Assembly: GCA_014529385.2 (NCBI GenBank)
Contig: CM043949.1
Coordinates: 142,421,858-142,485,857, forward strand
From: Adiantum capillus-veneris
Taxonomy: Eukaryota > Streptophyta > Polypodiopsida > Polypodiales > Pteridaceae
Direction of reading: 5' to 3'
Length of the DNA: 64,000 nt
Positions 63,141 through 64,000 of the stretch are shown here, one piece after another. The position numbers were made by a program, and so were the translations under genes. Positions within the stretch are counted from its first letter, which is position 1. Each line of letters starts with the position of its first letter. The notes beneath the pieces are model-generated. The model was not told where the DNA came from, ran no database searches, and was given only the letters and a program-made list of their open reading frames with translations.

Positions 63141-63838
63141 GGTGTAATAAAAGTTGTCTTTGTGCGGTCTTTAAGAGCAATCTTCAATTGAAAATAGCCT
63201 GAAAAACCATCACACACACTGTACCTCTCATAACCTGCCACTGAATCCAAAATCTGATCGATGAATGGAAGAGGATATGGGTTCTTCTTAGTGGCTGCGT
63301 TTAAGGGTTTAAAATCCACACAAATTCTCCACTTCCCATCCTTCTTTGGACTGACTACAACTGGACTCACCCATTCTGTGGTCTCCACTGGAACTATGAA
63401 CCTTGCCTTCAATAACTTGTCCACCTCTACCCGCAAGGCTTCCATTTGCTCTTGACCCATCCTTCTTAGCCTTTGCCGCACTGGCTTAGCACCTTCTTTC
63501 AGCTCTATATGCATCTCTCCACCCTTGAACCCTCTGATCTCTTCATATGAAGTAATGAACAAATCAGGAAAACTAGCCAGCATATGCAAAAATATATCCT
63601 TCTCCATAGCTGAGAGGTCTCCACTAATCATTTGCGTCATTAATTCCTGCTTCTTTGACAACTCAACCTTGGTTTGCATCAGCCCTTCAATCACTTCATA
63701 AGGCCCTTCACTTTCATCTTCAACTTCATTCGCAAATGCGACTAAACCACACTCCTGGATTTCTTTATCCATCAAAAGAAATGCAACATCAGCATCCTCA
63801 TCACTGCTGGTAGTGCTATCACTGTCCTCATCTATCAC
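62909..63838 (-). CDS. Element F RT N-terminal half
   Basis: The frame (no ATG at its start) has an acidic N-terminal segment, then FPDLFITSYEEIRGFKGGEM, PVRQRLRRMGQEQMEALRVE, WVSPVVVSPKKDGKWRICVD, PYPLPFIDQILDSVAGYERY and TPWGCYCYTVLPFGMQ. This is the fingers and first palm part of a Tat-like gypsy RT. The frame is lost near 63100, before FMDD. Upstream a TAG near 63867 separates it from the protease end. Confidence 0.85.
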   Translation of the reverse strand: MIDEDSDSTTSSDEDADVAFLLMDKEIQECGLVAFANEVEDESEGPYEVIEGLMQTKVELSKKQELMTQMISGDLSAMEKDIFLHMLASFPDLFITSYEEIRGFKGGEMHIELKEGAKPVRQRLRRMGQEQMEALRVEVDKLLKARFIVPVETTEWVSPVVVSPKKDGKWRICVDFKPLNAATKKNPYPLPFIDQILDSVAGYERYSVCDGFSGYFQLKIALKDRTKTTFITPWGCYCYTVLPFGMQMDLPSIKREQIGCWNHSLVIVLKLLWMTSVFIAVGLNTMRSYRWYWLDMMNVEDNYIQRNVI

Positions 63839-64000
63839 CGTGGAAGAGTCTTCATCACTAGACTCATCCTAGTCTTCATAAAGCTCCTCTAATCGTTTCC
63901 TTGTGTCCATATTATACAGCTTCTTGGTACCTGTCTTTCCATAGAGGCTAATCGTACCATGTCGCCAATCTTGAACAGCTCCCACTGCACGTAACCATGG
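63839..64000 (-). pseudogene. Element F protease C-terminus (runs off the window)
   Basis: The minus strand reads PWLRAVGAVQDWRHGTISL and KTGTKKLYNMDTRKRLEELY, then a TAG. PWLRxVxAVQDW is the end of the protease in Tat-like gypsy elements (after the ILGRP loop). The element continues beyond position 64000. Confidence 0.7.

Overview
The window is plant nuclear DNA dominated by transposable elements. It carries plant-type LTR retrotransposons of both superfamilies with tRNA-Met-type or tRNA-Asp-type primer-binding sites, a decayed LINE, a probable tRNA-derived SINE, many microsatellites and two tracts of decayed PPR (pentatricopeptide repeat) sequence. I see no intact host gene, no rRNA and no complete tRNA. 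The number of dead plant PLS-type PPR copies and the abundance of old retroelements would fit a large seed-free vascular plant genome (fern or lycophyte). That is an inference, not something the sequence proves. The names A to H used below are my own labels.

Left part (1-28748). Positions 340-2777 hold an old Ty3/gypsy remnant (element G, minus strand). Positions 4397-4659 are the start of a gag gene (element A, plus strand) split by a giant minus-strand Ty3/gypsy element B (4660-28748, about 24.1 kb, about 18.9 kb without its own insertion). B is itself split inside its first ORF by a young Ty1/copia element C (20850-26027). C has two LTRs that are identical by eye, a perfect 5-bp target duplication and one open 1428-codon polyprotein. 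The gag of A resumes at 28749. Read on the minus strand, B runs: 5' LTR, tRNA-Asp-like PBS, a leader with four copies of a 24-bp palindrome, ORF1, gag, nucleocapsid, protease, RT, RNase H, a duplicated integrase zinc domain, integrase core, a second DSGA motif, a tail with W-P-K repeats, an internal polypurine tract, a second leader with five copies of the same palindrome, a large ORF3 (about 1,100 codons, now broken), PPT and 3' LTR. The two palindrome-bearing leaders are collinear with each other, so B seems to carry a copied leader in front of ORF3. This is the most unusual system in the window.

Middle part (28749-45002). After the rest of A come a 328-bp tandem duplication, the start of another minus-strand element (H: PBS and gag N-terminus), a degenerate LINE (34277-35800), long stretches with nothing recognisable, a minus-strand PPR pseudogene tract (37780-39930), microsatellites, a SINE candidate and a second, plus-strand PPR relic.

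Right part (45003-64000). Element D (45003-59359, plus strand) is a gypsy element related to B. It keeps LTRs, tRNA-Asp-like PBS, gag, protease and the W-P-K tail but has no RT, RNase H or integrase, so it looks non-autonomous. Its nucleocapsid region is split by a dead Tnt1/Tork-like copia element E (48707-54268, perfect 5-bp TSD). From 60804 to the window edge lies a minus-strand gypsy element F with two RNase H domains (Tat-like). Its integrase zinc domain continues into an unrelated open tail instead of the integrase core. LTR comparison by eye orders the insertions C (0 differences) younger than B (about 2.6% different) younger than D and E (about 6%).
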